From: Streptomyces roseochromogenus subsp. oscitans DS 12.976
GTDB taxonomy: Bacteria; Actinomycetota; Actinomycetes; Streptomycetales; Streptomycetaceae
DNA: 64,000 nucleotides
Assembly: GCF_000497445.1 (NCBI RefSeq)
Contig: NZ_CM002285.1
Coordinates: 4,153,388 to 4,217,387 of the forward strand
Reading direction: 5' to 3'
A program made the position numbers and the translations under genes. Every line of letters starts with the position of its first letter. Within the stretch, counting starts at the first letter, position 1. The notes under the pieces were generated by a model. That model had not been told where the DNA came from, ran no database searches, and saw only the letters and a program-made list of their open reading frames with translations. Below are positions 57,010-64,000 of this stretch, one piece after another.

Positions 57010-59511
57010 CTAGCGGCGCAGCCCGGCGGCCCATCCGGCGACGAGCTCGGCGCAGGCGGCGTACTGTCCGGGACTGCGGGTGCGGATGCGCAAGCGGACG
57101 TGGTCGAGGTCGTGCGGGGTGCGGTAGCGGACGAACCACCACTCGGGTGTACCTGGGAGTTGGGCCACGAGCCGCCCGAGGTGAGTGCCGATCAGCTCCT
57201 CGAACTGTTCGGGATGGCTGTAGATCTTGGCGTTCAGCCAGGGTGCCTGCACCGCCCCCGGTACGGGTCCGAGGGTGCTGTTGGTGAGCACGGGGAGGAA
57301 GCCGGAGAGCGGGTCGGGTATCGGCGGGCGGGTGCTGGTCATCGGCAGGGCGATCTCGTGGACGTGGCCGCCAATCCAGCCGTAGGTCTCCTCGGCCGGC
57401 GCTTCCGTGAGCACGGCATGACCTTCCCGGTCCAGGTGGGCGCGCAGGACGGTGGCGTGGGCGGGCACGTCGAGTTGGAGCCGACGTGTCCGGTCGTCCT
57501 CCCGCAGCTCGACGGCACCGTAGCAGTGCCACAACTTCCGCCACCGGCCGAGGGCGTCCGACCACTCCCGCATGTCCGCACCGTAGCTTGGAAGGTCGTC
57601 AGCAGTCAGGTTCCAGCGGCTGGGAGAGAGAATCACGCGCCCGTAGCGGACGCGCGGCAGGAACGGCAGCCGTGCGCCGTGCGGCCCCCAGTCGAAGCCG
57701 CTCCAGGCAGGGCCGAAGGAGCGGGTCAGGTGCGCCAGGAACCTGGCCAGGGGAGGGGGTTGCTTGTCCAGGGCCATAGCGTGGAAGACCTGCGGGTCCA
57801 CCAGGCGACGGCGGGAGATGCTGACCAGGTACAGGCGGGTGTGCGTGGCCGTGACCGCGAGGTCGTCGACGTCGATGAGCGTCGTCGAGGTGTCGTCGGG
57901 GCCGTGGTGCTCGCCCAACGGGATCACGTGTGGAAGATAAGCGGGGATGCGGGCGACGTTCTCCGTGCGCGGGTAGAGCGGCGGGAAGGACAGCTGCGCG
58001 GTCAGCGCGTTCTCGACGCCCGTGGGAACCTGGCGGTAGATCTCGTCGAGTCCCGTGCCGGTGGCGACCGGAGTGAACCGGGAGGTGAGCGTGCCCGCGG
58101 CGCGGGCCGGTGTCACCGTGAGCGTGAAGTCCCCGCGTTCCAGGGCGGACAGGCTGTCGGCGTGAAGACGCGCGCACATCTCCACGTGGGGTGGTGCCTC
58201 CTGCCCGGTCGGCGCATCGCCGGCCAGGCGGTCGATCAGGTCGTCGGTGAGGACGATCTCCCTGCTGCCGTCAGCCAGTGCCTGCCAGGCCAGGGCCAGC
58301 AGCCGCTCGTCCCGCTCGGAGACTGTCGGGGGCGGTGCGGTCATGCGACTGCCGGGGTACTCGGCCGGATAGCCGAGCCCGGACGCCGGGTCGACGACCT
58401 CCTTCACCGGCACGAGCGTGCCGGTGCCATACCGTTCCCAGAACGCGACCTGGTACTCCTTCCACACACCCTGGCCCGCCGGTCGGCGCGTGAGCCGCAG
58501 TAGAGCATCGGCAGCCCTCTCCATCTCCTGCGCGACGCTCTCGGGGATCCGTACCTCGGCGTCCAGCCTCAGGTCGACGGCCAAGGGACTTCGACCCGCC
58601 TCGGAGAGCCCACGCAGTCGACCCGTGAGTTCCTCCCGAGCCAGCCCTTGCGCGCTCGCCGGGCGCCGGTTGTGCCCGTGTACGGCGCGTTGCACAGCTT
58701 CCAGTTCGTGCAAAACCTGCGCGACCTGCGGCACAGTGCCCGCGTCCGCGCCGTGCAGCCGGTCAATCAGGTGGGACAGCGGATCGGTGTTGGTCATCGG
58801 CGCGCGCAAACTGGTGATCAGGAATTTCTCGCGCACCAACGCGCCGAGCAGTGTGCGGATGTTCTGCGGCTCGGTTCGGGGGAAGGAGGCGGCCAACTGC
58901 TCGGCGAGGGCGGCGAAGCGGACCGGCCCGCCCGCGAGGCGCTCGATCACGCGTACCGCACTCGTGCGCCGGACGGTGGCCCCCATCGGTCCGCCGTGCG
59001 GGACATGCAGCCGCCCGCCGCGGCGCGTCGCCAGGTTGTTGAGGACGACATCCAGGCGCTCCAGCAGGGCCGGACACGCCTCCAGGCGGACGATGACGTT
59101 GTCCAGCCACTCGGTATCCACCCGCGCCACGGCCTGGTGTGTGTCGCCCCACCTCACGTGTGGCGTCGAACCCACGCTGGCCGCAGTGACTCCTGCGAAG
59201 AGGCCGAACGGGGTCGGTCGCCCGGTGGCGCGCAACAAGTAGCGGACGGTGGCCATGGCGGCGCGCCGGACCTGCTTGGAGCGTGTCCTCTGCCCGGTGC
59301 AGATCGCGTCGACCCGCGTGGCGAGATCGCCGCTGGCCTGCCGGACGGCGTCGGCGAACCGCGCATCGGCCCACACCTGCTTCAGCCACCTGCCGCACGC
59401 CTCTGTGTCGGACGGGTCAGGCCACCATGTCGGCAGACCCGTCAGTGGCATCGCGGCGGCCCGGAGCAGCGCCGCGCCTGTGTGCTGGTAGAGCTTTCCG
59501 TCGCTTCCCAT
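57010..59511 (-). CDS. Class I lanthipeptide dehydratase LanB, truncated at TAG
   Basis: The protein has 833 residues; GGAGG lies 7 nt before ATG 59511 (MGSDGKLYQHTG). The glutamylation domain includes LLRATGRPTPFGLFAGVT, ARVDTEWLDNVIVRLE and FLPRVRYGRVILSPSRWNL, the Lant_dehydr_N pattern that uses glutamyl-tRNA. The C-terminal elimination domain begins at about residue 740 (WLNAKIYSHPEQFEELIGTHL, WWFVRYRTPHDLDHVRLRI) and stops at TAG just after AGLRR. The rest of that domain is encoded in the same frame downstream. The gene dehydrates Ser/Thr of the precursor; loss of the distal part would abolish glutamate elimination unless readthrough or complementation occurs. Confidence 0.88.
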   Translation of the reverse strand: MGSDGKLYQHTGAALLRAAAMPLTGLPTWWPDPSDTEACGRWLKQVWADARFADAVRQASGDLATRVDAICTGQRTRSKQVRRAAMATVRYLLRATGRPTPFGLFAGVTAASVGSTPHVRWGDTHQAVARVDTEWLDNVIVRLEACPALLERLDVVLNNLATRRGGRLHVPHGGPMGATVRRTSAVRVIERLAGGPVRFAALAEQLAASFPRTEPQNIRTLLGALVREKFLITSLRAPMTNTDPLSHLIDRLHGADAGTVPQVAQVLHELEAVQRAVHGHNRRPASAQGLAREELTGRLRGLSEAGRSPLAVDLRLDAEVRIPESVAQEMERAADALLRLTRRPAGQGVWKEYQVAFWERYGTGTLVPVKEVVDPASGLGYPAEYPGSRMTAPPPTVSERDERLLALAWQALADGSREIVLTDDLIDRLAGDAPTGQEAPPHVEMCARLHADSLSALERGDFTLTVTPARAAGTLTSRFTPVATGTGLDEIYRQVPTGVENALTAQLSFPPLYPRTENVARIPAYLPHVIPLGEHHGPDDTSTTLIDVDDLAVTATHTRLYLVSISRRRLVDPQVFHAMALDKQPPPLARFLAHLTRSFGPAWSGFDWGPHGARLPFLPRVRYGRVILSPSRWNLTADDLPSYGADMREWSDALGRWRKLWHCYGAVELREDDRTRRLQLDVPAHATVLRAHLDREGHAVLTEAPAEETYGWIGGHVHEIALPMTSTRPPIPDPLSGFLPVLTNSTLGPVPGAVQAPWLNAKIYSHPEQFEELIGTHLGRLVAQLPGTPEWWFVRYRTPHDLDHVRLRIRTRSPGQYAACAELVAGWAAGLRR

Positions 59512-59544
59512 GCCAATGCCTCCGCCGTCAGTGCTGTGAACGAG

Positions 59545-59576
59545 CGGGGTCGGGGGCGGCAGCGCCCCCGACCCCG
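59545..59576 (-). terminator. 14-bp hairpin between precursor and LanB genes
   Basis: CGGGGTCGGGGGCG (59545-59558) and CGCCCCCGACCCCG (59563-59576) form a perfect stem with a GCAG loop in the gap between the precursor stop and the LanB start. Such attenuators let precursor mRNA exceed enzyme mRNA in lanthipeptide operons. Confidence 0.8.
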
Positions 59577-59590
59577 TGCACGGGCCGTCG

Positions 59591-59794
59591 TCAGACGGCG
59601 CTGGCGCAGGACGAGGCGCAGGAGGCCGCGCACCCGTCACCGGTGCCGCACGCCTTGGGGAGCAGGTCGGCGCCGATCTCCGTGACGATGGTCAGGTCGA
59701 TGTCGAACGGGTCGGCGGGCGCCTCGGGGGCGGCCGTCGCAGCGGACGCCCCGGTGGTGGCCGTCGTGATCGGGCTGAGCATGGTTGCGGTCAT
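59591..59794 (-). CDS. FxLD-family lanthipeptide precursor (67 aa)
   Basis: ATG 59794 follows AGAGGAAGTGCG. The leader is Thr/Ala-rich and includes DPFDIDLTIVTEIG; FDID is a variant of the FxLD leader motif bound by LanB. The probable core KACGTGDGCAASCASSCASAV has Cys49, Cys55, Cys59 and Cys63 and several Ser/Thr, enough for up to four rings. It is first of the modification operon, upstream of the attenuator. Confidence 0.88.
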   Translation of the reverse strand: MTATMLSPITTATTGASAATAAPEAPADPFDIDLTIVTEIGADLLPKACGTGDGCAASCASSCASAV

Positions 59795-59979
59795 CGCACT
59801 TCCTCTTCTGTCGGAAGGTTCCGAAGGGTTCGTCGTGCTGCCCTGCCCGCGTATGGATTGCCGCGGGGCCGGGCTTCTGCGTTCGCACCTTGGGTGCGGC
59901 CCCTCTCCGGTTGACCAAATTCCGTGGGGGACATGGATTCGGAGCATCCGGAGAGGGGGGTCGAGGACACGGGCCGGGG

Positions 59980-60156
59980 CTACCGGGACTGGCCCGCGTA
60001 GAGCGTGGTCAAGGTTGTGCCGGTCACCAGGACGGGCAGGAACAGCACCTGGAAGGTGCCGAAGCCGAACCGTCCGACGTACGTGGCCGGATGCCGCAGC
60101 ACCCATCCGACCTGGTCGAGCAGCTGCAGGAGCGACCGTTGCCGCATCCGGGCCAT
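59980..60156 (-). CDS. Small single-span membrane protein (58 aa)
   Basis: ATG 60156 overlaps the upstream stop (ATGA). The product MARMRQRSLLQLLDQVGWVL-HPATYVGRFGFGTFQVLFLPVLVTGTTLTTLYAGQSR has one hydrophobic span in its C-terminal half. It precedes the lanthipeptide precursor by about 185 bp on the same strand. Its role is unknown; immunity or a transport accessory are possibilities suggested only by position. Confidence 0.55.
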   Translation of the reverse strand: MARMRQRSLLQLLDQVGWVLRHPATYVGRFGFGTFQVLFLPVLVTGTTLTTLYAGQSR

Positions 60157-60563
60157 CACGCCGCCGACCGCCGTGCGACCGTGGCGCCGGCGGCATCGAC
60201 GACCGCCCACGGGGTCGTGATCAGCGCTCCGGTCCGAGCCTGCCAGGCAGCGAGGTTCGCCCTGTCCCCCTCCAGATGCCCCAGCATCACGAGCAGAGGG
60301 GTGACGATCCCGGCCGCCTTCCCCTGCTCGACTGCGGCCAGAGCGTTGTGCCAGCCCTCGCACAGGGCGCGGCTCTCGAACGGTGCCGCCCGGTCCACGT
60401 GCGTCTCGACCGCCTCCCAGCCGGCATCGGCCACGTACCGCCGTGCGCTGGCCACGCTGTGGTCGGCGGCCTCACCGAGTGACGCGGGCAGACAGGCGTA
60501 CAACACCAGGCGCGTGCCCGGGGGCACCTCGTGTGGTGCGGTCTGCCTCGCACTGCTGCTCAT
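60156..60563 (-). CDS. Hypothetical protein with resolvase-like N-terminus
   Basis: The product has 135 residues. RLVLYACLPASLGEAADHSVASARRYVADAGWEAVETHVDRA and AAVEQGKAAGIVTPLLVMLG faintly resemble the N-terminal fold of serine recombinases, without the catalytic Ser and Arg set. It is coupled to the 58-aa membrane protein gene (ATGA). Both lie upstream of the precursor gene. Function unknown. Confidence 0.65.
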   Translation of the reverse strand: MSSSARQTAPHEVPPGTRLVLYACLPASLGEAADHSVASARRYVADAGWEAVETHVDRAAPFESRALCEGWHNALAAVEQGKAAGIVTPLLVMLGHLEGDRANLAAWQARTGALITTPWAVVDAAGATVARRSAA

Positions 60564-60775
60564 TCCGCGTTACCTCCAGCCAGGTGAGCCGAGACGCCAA
60601 GGGTCCGGCGCCTCGACGAAGAGCCTCGTCGGGGGCAGTCGGCGGCGGTACGCCGTCAGCACGCCGTTTGTCCGCCGTCCGGCGGCGCGCGAGGAGGCGG
60701 AGGCGCGGCGTACCGCCGCGGCTCACGCGAGACGAGGCTGATCGGTCCAGTGCCAAGCGGAAACGAGAAGCGGCG

Positions 60776-61336
60776 ATGGACGCGGTGGACGAAGAGCGCC
60801 TCTGCAGGCGGACGCCAGTACGGCGTCATTGGGTGAAGCTGGCCGATTGCACCGAGCCTTCGGGCCTCGCGCGCAGACACGTACGAGAGTTCCTCGACGG
60901 GCGAGCCGCGCCGGAGCGGGTCGACGACGCCGTTCTGATCGCCTCGGAGCTCGTGGGCAACGCGCTCAGGCACACAGCCGGCGGACCGGACTGCATGTGT
61001 GTGGAGGTCTACCGGAACGTGGCGGTACTGCGAGTCCATGACGCGGGACGGGACGTCTCCAGGGTCCAGGCGCGCTCTCCGGAGGAGTCGGTGGATCAGC
61101 TGACGGGCAATGGCCTCGGACTGCTGCTCGTCGGGGAGTTGGCCTCCGCGTGGTCGGTCCGGCCGACCGCGATCGGCAAGGAAGTGGTCGTAATTCTCGC
61201 CCTGGACGCCGGTGGGCTACCCGAGCGTGACGCTCTTCCGCACATCCCAACGGTACGTCCGCCCCTCACGGCGGAGCTCCACCAACTGGACGGCGGACAC
61301 GGAGAGTTCGACAGCCGGAAGAGCGCGAAGCCCTGA
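60776..61336 (+). CDS. RsbW-like HATPase/anti-sigma type ATP-binding protein
   Basis: The protein has 186 residues. DDAVLIASELVGNALRHTAGGPDC is the N-box of histidine-kinase-like ATPases, and VHDAGRDVS and LTGNGLGLLLVGELASAW the G1/G2 boxes. Streptomycetes carry dozens of these single-domain ATPases as anti-sigma or partner-switch regulators, often next to XRE/DUF5753 proteins. The last 40 codons overlap the convergent RNA-ligase-like gene by 120 bp. Confidence 0.85.
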   Translation: MDAVDEERLCRRTPVRRHWVKLADCTEPSGLARRHVREFLDGRAAPERVDDAVLIASELVGNALRHTAGGPDCMCVEVYRNVAVLRVHDAGRDVSRVQARSPEESVDQLTGNGLGLLLVGELASAWSVRPTAIGKEVVVILALDAGGLPERDALPHIPTVRPPLTAELHQLDGGHGEFDSRKSAKP

Positions 61337-61921
61337 GACCGTCTCTACAACGGGCGCGGCGGGGCGCCGGCGGTTGTTGTACGCGAGGCTCAGGTGCGGC
61401 CGGAATGCGGACGTCGGCTTCTTCGGGGCCAGACCGACGCTGCTCCCTGTCTTGGCCAGCGCGTGGTGCAGCCGGAGCAGGGGTTCCCAGGGGCCGAGGG
61501 ACAGGCGGACGGCGCCTCGGGAGCCGGCCAGCGGCATGGCGTGTACGGAGAACGCGGAGGGCAGCAGCGCTTCGGCGTCCCGCGCCAGGCTGTCCAGCTG
61601 GCCCGGGGTGACGACGTCTGGCGTTCCCACTCGGGCGAGGGTGATGTGCAGTCCGTCCGTCGGCACCGGGTCGAGGCCGAGGGGTGTCAGCTCCTCCTGG
61701 CAGTGCCCGGCGAGAGTCGCGAGCCGCTGATCATCCGGGAAGGTCAGCATCCAGTAGTACGCCCGGCTGCCGTCCGACCAGCCGGGGCGTGCCCAGTGGT
61801 CGGTCATCTCGTCGAGTGCGCTGAACGCCGCCCAGTCGTGGGCCGCGGTGACCGCCGGATCGTGCGTGTCGGCGGGGGGCTCGGCGGGGAACGCGGCGGG
61901 ATCGACGCTGAGCAGGGGCAC
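61217..61921 (-). CDS. 2'-5' RNA ligase/cyclic phosphodiesterase (2H) family protein
   Basis: The product has 234 residues from GTG 61921, preceded by AAGGAG. Two H-x-T/S-x motifs, GLHITLARV and RPHLSLAYN, are the hallmark of the 2H phosphoesterase superfamily. Its activity is probably cyclic-phosphodiester hydrolysis or RNA ligation, with substrate unknown. Its 3' end overlaps the convergent HATPase gene by 120 bp. Confidence 0.85.
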   Translation of the reverse strand: MPLLSVDPAAFPAEPPADTHDPAVTAAHDWAAFSALDEMTDHWARPGWSDGSRAYYWMLTFPDDQRLATLAGHCQEELTPLGLDPVPTDGLHITLARVGTPDVVTPGQLDSLARDAEALLPSAFSVHAMPLAGSRGAVRLSLGPWEPLLRLHHALAKTGSSVGLAPKKPTSAFRPHLSLAYNNRRRPAAPVVETVSGLRALPAVELSVSAVQLVELRREGRTYRWDVRKSVTLG

Positions 61922-61976
61922 CCGACGTACTCCTTCGGCTTCACACTGCCCCGGAGTACGACGACACCGACGGCGC

Positions 61977-63317
61977 CTACGACGCGGATGACGCCATGGC
62001 CAGGGCCGCTGGCTGCGAGCTCCAGGTCCGGAACTCGTCGCCATAATCGCGTACCGCCGGGTGATCACGCCACGGCCCGGCCTGTTCGTGCAGGTCACGG
62101 GAGCGTTGGTAGACGGAGCTGATCGGTGTGTCTCCGCACAGCCGCAGGGCCTCACGGCCCAGCGCCATCGCGTGGTCGACGTCGGGCGTGCGCTGCTGCA
62201 GCAGCGCGGCGGCGACGTCGAGGCGTACTAGCGATCGGCTCCAGGAGGAGGCCGAGTGCTCCACCAGATCGTCGATGAGCTCGGCGTCGCGCAGTACCTG
62301 GGCCGTGTTGCGCAGCGCCACGTGTGACGTGACGGCGTTGGCCAGCGTCCGCGCCCGCCCGTACGGCTCGAAGGAGATGCAGGAGGTCAGCCCGACGGGT
62401 ACCTCGTGGAGGTCGGAGAGGCGTAGTGCCTGTCCGATGGCCTGCTCGACGGCACGCCGGTCGCCGGTCTTGCCGAGGGCCCGGGCCCGGCCGTTGGCGA
62501 GCAGGCGGATGCACTGGGCGTGGCGCGGGGCTCGCTCGACGGCCGCGGCCGCGCAGGCGTCCGCCTCGTCGTACCGGCCGGCGTAGTAGAGGCTGAAGGA
62601 GAGGGTTCCGCACGCCCAGAGGTCGGTGTCCAGGTCGCCGATCTCACGGCTGAGATCCCGGGCTTCGGTGCAGTACGCCGCCGAGAGCGCGAAGTCGCCT
62701 GTGTTCACCGCCATGTAGCCGAGCAGGCCGGAGGCGCGGGCGGCGAGGCGGAAGAGCTCCCGGCGCGTGCGTGGGGGCTGGCGGCCGTCGAGGAGGGTGT
62801 GGGCGAGCTGCCGTACCTGGCGGGCCTGGGGGCGGAGGACGTACGGCCCGTCCTGTTCGTACCGGCTGGCGATGCCCTCCAGCGAGGAGTCGAGGAAGGC
62901 GAGCATCGCGTCGTCGGCGTTGCTGGCCGTGAGCTGCCGGGTCCGGGTGACGATGTCCAGTGGGTTCTCGTCGTCCTCCCGTGGCGGAGGCGCACTCGTC
63001 GCCTGCTGGCCCGTGCTCGACTCCTCGTCGCGGTCGTGCGCGGAATCGCCGTCGTACGCCGTGGAGAACAGCTCGGACACGGGTCTGCCCAGCATGTGCT
63101 CCAGAACTCGGCAGGCGTCAGGACGGGGCAGAGTCAGCAACTCCCCGCCGTACCAGCGGTCGAACTGGCGTGGAGAGACCTGGAGGGACGCCAGGCGGGG
63201 GTCTCGGTCGAGTTCCGCCAGCCGGGCGGCGGCCCGCTCGTACTGGCCAGCGAAAGCCTCGTGCGTCGTCAGGTGCCGTTGCTGGAGCAGCTGCCGGAGC
63301 AGCGTTGTCCGTGGCAT
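61977..63317 (-). CDS. TPR-containing transcriptional regulator (XRE-like N-terminus)
   Basis: The product has 446 residues; AGGAGG precedes ATG 63317 (MPRTTLLRQLLQQRHLTTHEAF). The N-terminal 80 residues resemble a divergent helix-turn-helix (LASLQVSPRQFDRWYGGELLTLPRPDACRVLEHMLGRPVSEL). Residues about 130-440 are helical repeats of TPR type (AAYCTEARDLSREIGDLDTDLWACGTLSFSLYYAGRYDEADACAAAAVERAP). This design is common in Streptomyces regulators beside RiPP and antibiotic clusters. It may control the adjacent lanthipeptide operon. Confidence 0.8.
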   Translation of the reverse strand: MPRTTLLRQLLQQRHLTTHEAFAGQYERAAARLAELDRDPRLASLQVSPRQFDRWYGGELLTLPRPDACRVLEHMLGRPVSELFSTAYDGDSAHDRDEESSTGQQATSAPPPREDDENPLDIVTRTRQLTASNADDAMLAFLDSSLEGIASRYEQDGPYVLRPQARQVRQLAHTLLDGRQPPRTRRELFRLAARASGLLGYMAVNTGDFALSAAYCTEARDLSREIGDLDTDLWACGTLSFSLYYAGRYDEADACAAAAVERAPRHAQCIRLLANGRARALGKTGDRRAVEQAIGQALRLSDLHEVPVGLTSCISFEPYGRARTLANAVTSHVALRNTAQVLRDAELIDDLVEHSASSWSRSLVRLDVAAALLQQRTPDVDHAMALGREALRLCGDTPISSVYQRSRDLHEQAGPWRDHPAVRDYGDEFRTWSSQPAALAMASSAS

Positions 63318-63538
63318 GGCCCACCCTCCTGGTGCGGCGTGCAGGACCGACGCGGAGGCGCGTGCCGGCAGCGAGGTCGTGGCCTGCTCGCCCATCGGTC
63401 GGCTGCGGCGCATGCCCGTACGAACGCGCGCCGTGACTCCTGACAGCATGCCGACGCAACCACCAACTAGGCAATATGTCTGGTGAAGTTGACCCGTATG
63501 GGTTGTAGAGGTGTCGCCGGTATGGAGAGACTTCCGGC
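63318..63538. promoter_or_regulatory. Divergent intergenic region, 220 bp
   Basis: It separates the TPR regulator from the XRE/DUF5753 gene. The AT-richer block near 63465-63510 probably contains the promoters. No specific operator could be identified. Confidence 0.4.
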
Positions 63539-64000
63539 ATGGCCTTGAAGAGAAGCCTGGTCCCGCAGTCGGTGTACCGGCGACAGCTCGCGGCACGGCT
63601 GAAGGAACTGCGTGACGCGACCGGGCTCACCCTCACCGAGGTTGCCGACCAACTGGAAGTCAACCAGGGGTCGCTGAGCCGGATCGAGAACGGCGAACGC
63701 GGCACGACGCCGGTCCTCGTCCGGGCACTGCTGGACCTTTACGGCGTCAAGGACGAGGACCGGCGCGCCGACGTGCTCGACCTCGTGCGAGCGGACAAGG
63801 AGCAGCAGAAGCCCTGGTGGCGGAAGTATTCGACAGTGCTCACGCCGACCCGCTATGACGGGTACCTCGCGCTGGAGGCCGGCGCGACGCACCTCGCCAG
63901 CTATCAGCCGATGCTCGTGCCGGGGCTGCTGCAGACCGAGGACTACGCGCGTGCCGTGATCTCCCAGATGAGGAAGGACCTGTCCCCGCCGCAGGTCGAG
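63539..64000 (+). CDS. XRE-family HTH protein with DUF5753 (3' end outside window)
   Basis: ATG 63539 opens a frame that stays open to the window end (154 codons seen). Residues about 15-70 are an XRE helix-turn-helix (RRQLAARLKELRDATGLTLTEVADQLEVNQGSLSRIENG). DUF5753 then begins (WWRKYSTVLTPTRYDGYLALEAGATHLASYQPMLVPGLLQTEDYARAVI). Proteins of this WhiJ/Scr1-like class act with small DUF397 or HATPase partners in development and antibiotic control; a HATPase gene lies at 60776. The missing C-terminus should be about 120 residues. Confidence 0.9.
   Translation, partial: MALKRSLVPQSVYRRQLAARLKELRDATGLTLTEVADQLEVNQGSLSRIENGERGTTPVLVRALLDLYGVKDEDRRADVLDLVRADKEQQKPWWRKYSTVLTPTRYDGYLALEAGATHLASYQPMLVPGLLQTEDYARAVISQMRKDLSPPQVE

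Overview
The window is chromosomal DNA of a Streptomyces or very close relative. Third-codon GC is extreme throughout, GTG/TTG starts are common, and the left half carries the conserved actinomycete order ssd-like / HAD phosphatase / Fic-like / CooC-like ATPase / acsA / nhaA / marP / nudix / nth / crp / paired ArsA ATPases / wblA / class A PBP, which I recognise from streptomycete chromosomes. No database was searched; product calls come from reading motifs and domain order.

Region 1 (1-33.2 kb) is core genome: septum-site and wblA developmental functions, acetate activation, a sulfate-permease/carbonic-anhydrase fusion, Na+/H+ exchange, a membrane serine protease, Nudix and endonuclease III repair genes, Crp, an ECF41-type sigma factor with an SRPBCC partner, two ArsA-type ATPases, wblA, a transpeptidase and a few membrane or phosphatase genes. 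It holds several legible control sites: a DasR-like box before acsA, a palindrome before crp, and a dyad plus an ECF41-type promoter before the sigma gene.

Region 2 (33.28-48.08 kb) starts at a tRNA-Pro(CGG) and is an integrative element. From the tRNA outward it holds cargo (an HTH-DUF488 fusion, a DUF4238 protein, an acidic hypothetical, a DUF433/PIN-like toxin-antitoxin pair), then a tyrosine integrase with a LacI-type HTH embedded in its catalytic domain, an excisionase, an XRE repressor, a replication initiator split by an in-frame TGA, a helicase loader, a membrane protein, and a MobC/relaxase pair. Candidate operators, oriV and oriT can be read directly. No TraB or type IV secretion genes are present, so it looks mobilizable rather than self-transmissible.

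Region 3 (48.2-64 kb) holds two RiPP-type gene sets meeting tail to tail. On the + strand are a membrane-anchored NB-ARC/TPR protein, a 67-residue candidate precursor ending in Trp-Pro-Trp-Pro-Leu, an FxsB-like radical SAM/SPASM enzyme, an acetyltransferase and a small Cys-rich protein. On the - strand is an FxLD-type class I lanthipeptide operon: a 67-residue precursor, a strong attenuator hairpin, a LanB dehydratase interrupted by one in-frame TAG, LanC and a PIMT-like methyltransferase. Regulatory-looking genes follow (HATPase, TPR regulator, XRE/DUF5753 protein running off the window end) with a 2'-5' RNA ligase-like protein.
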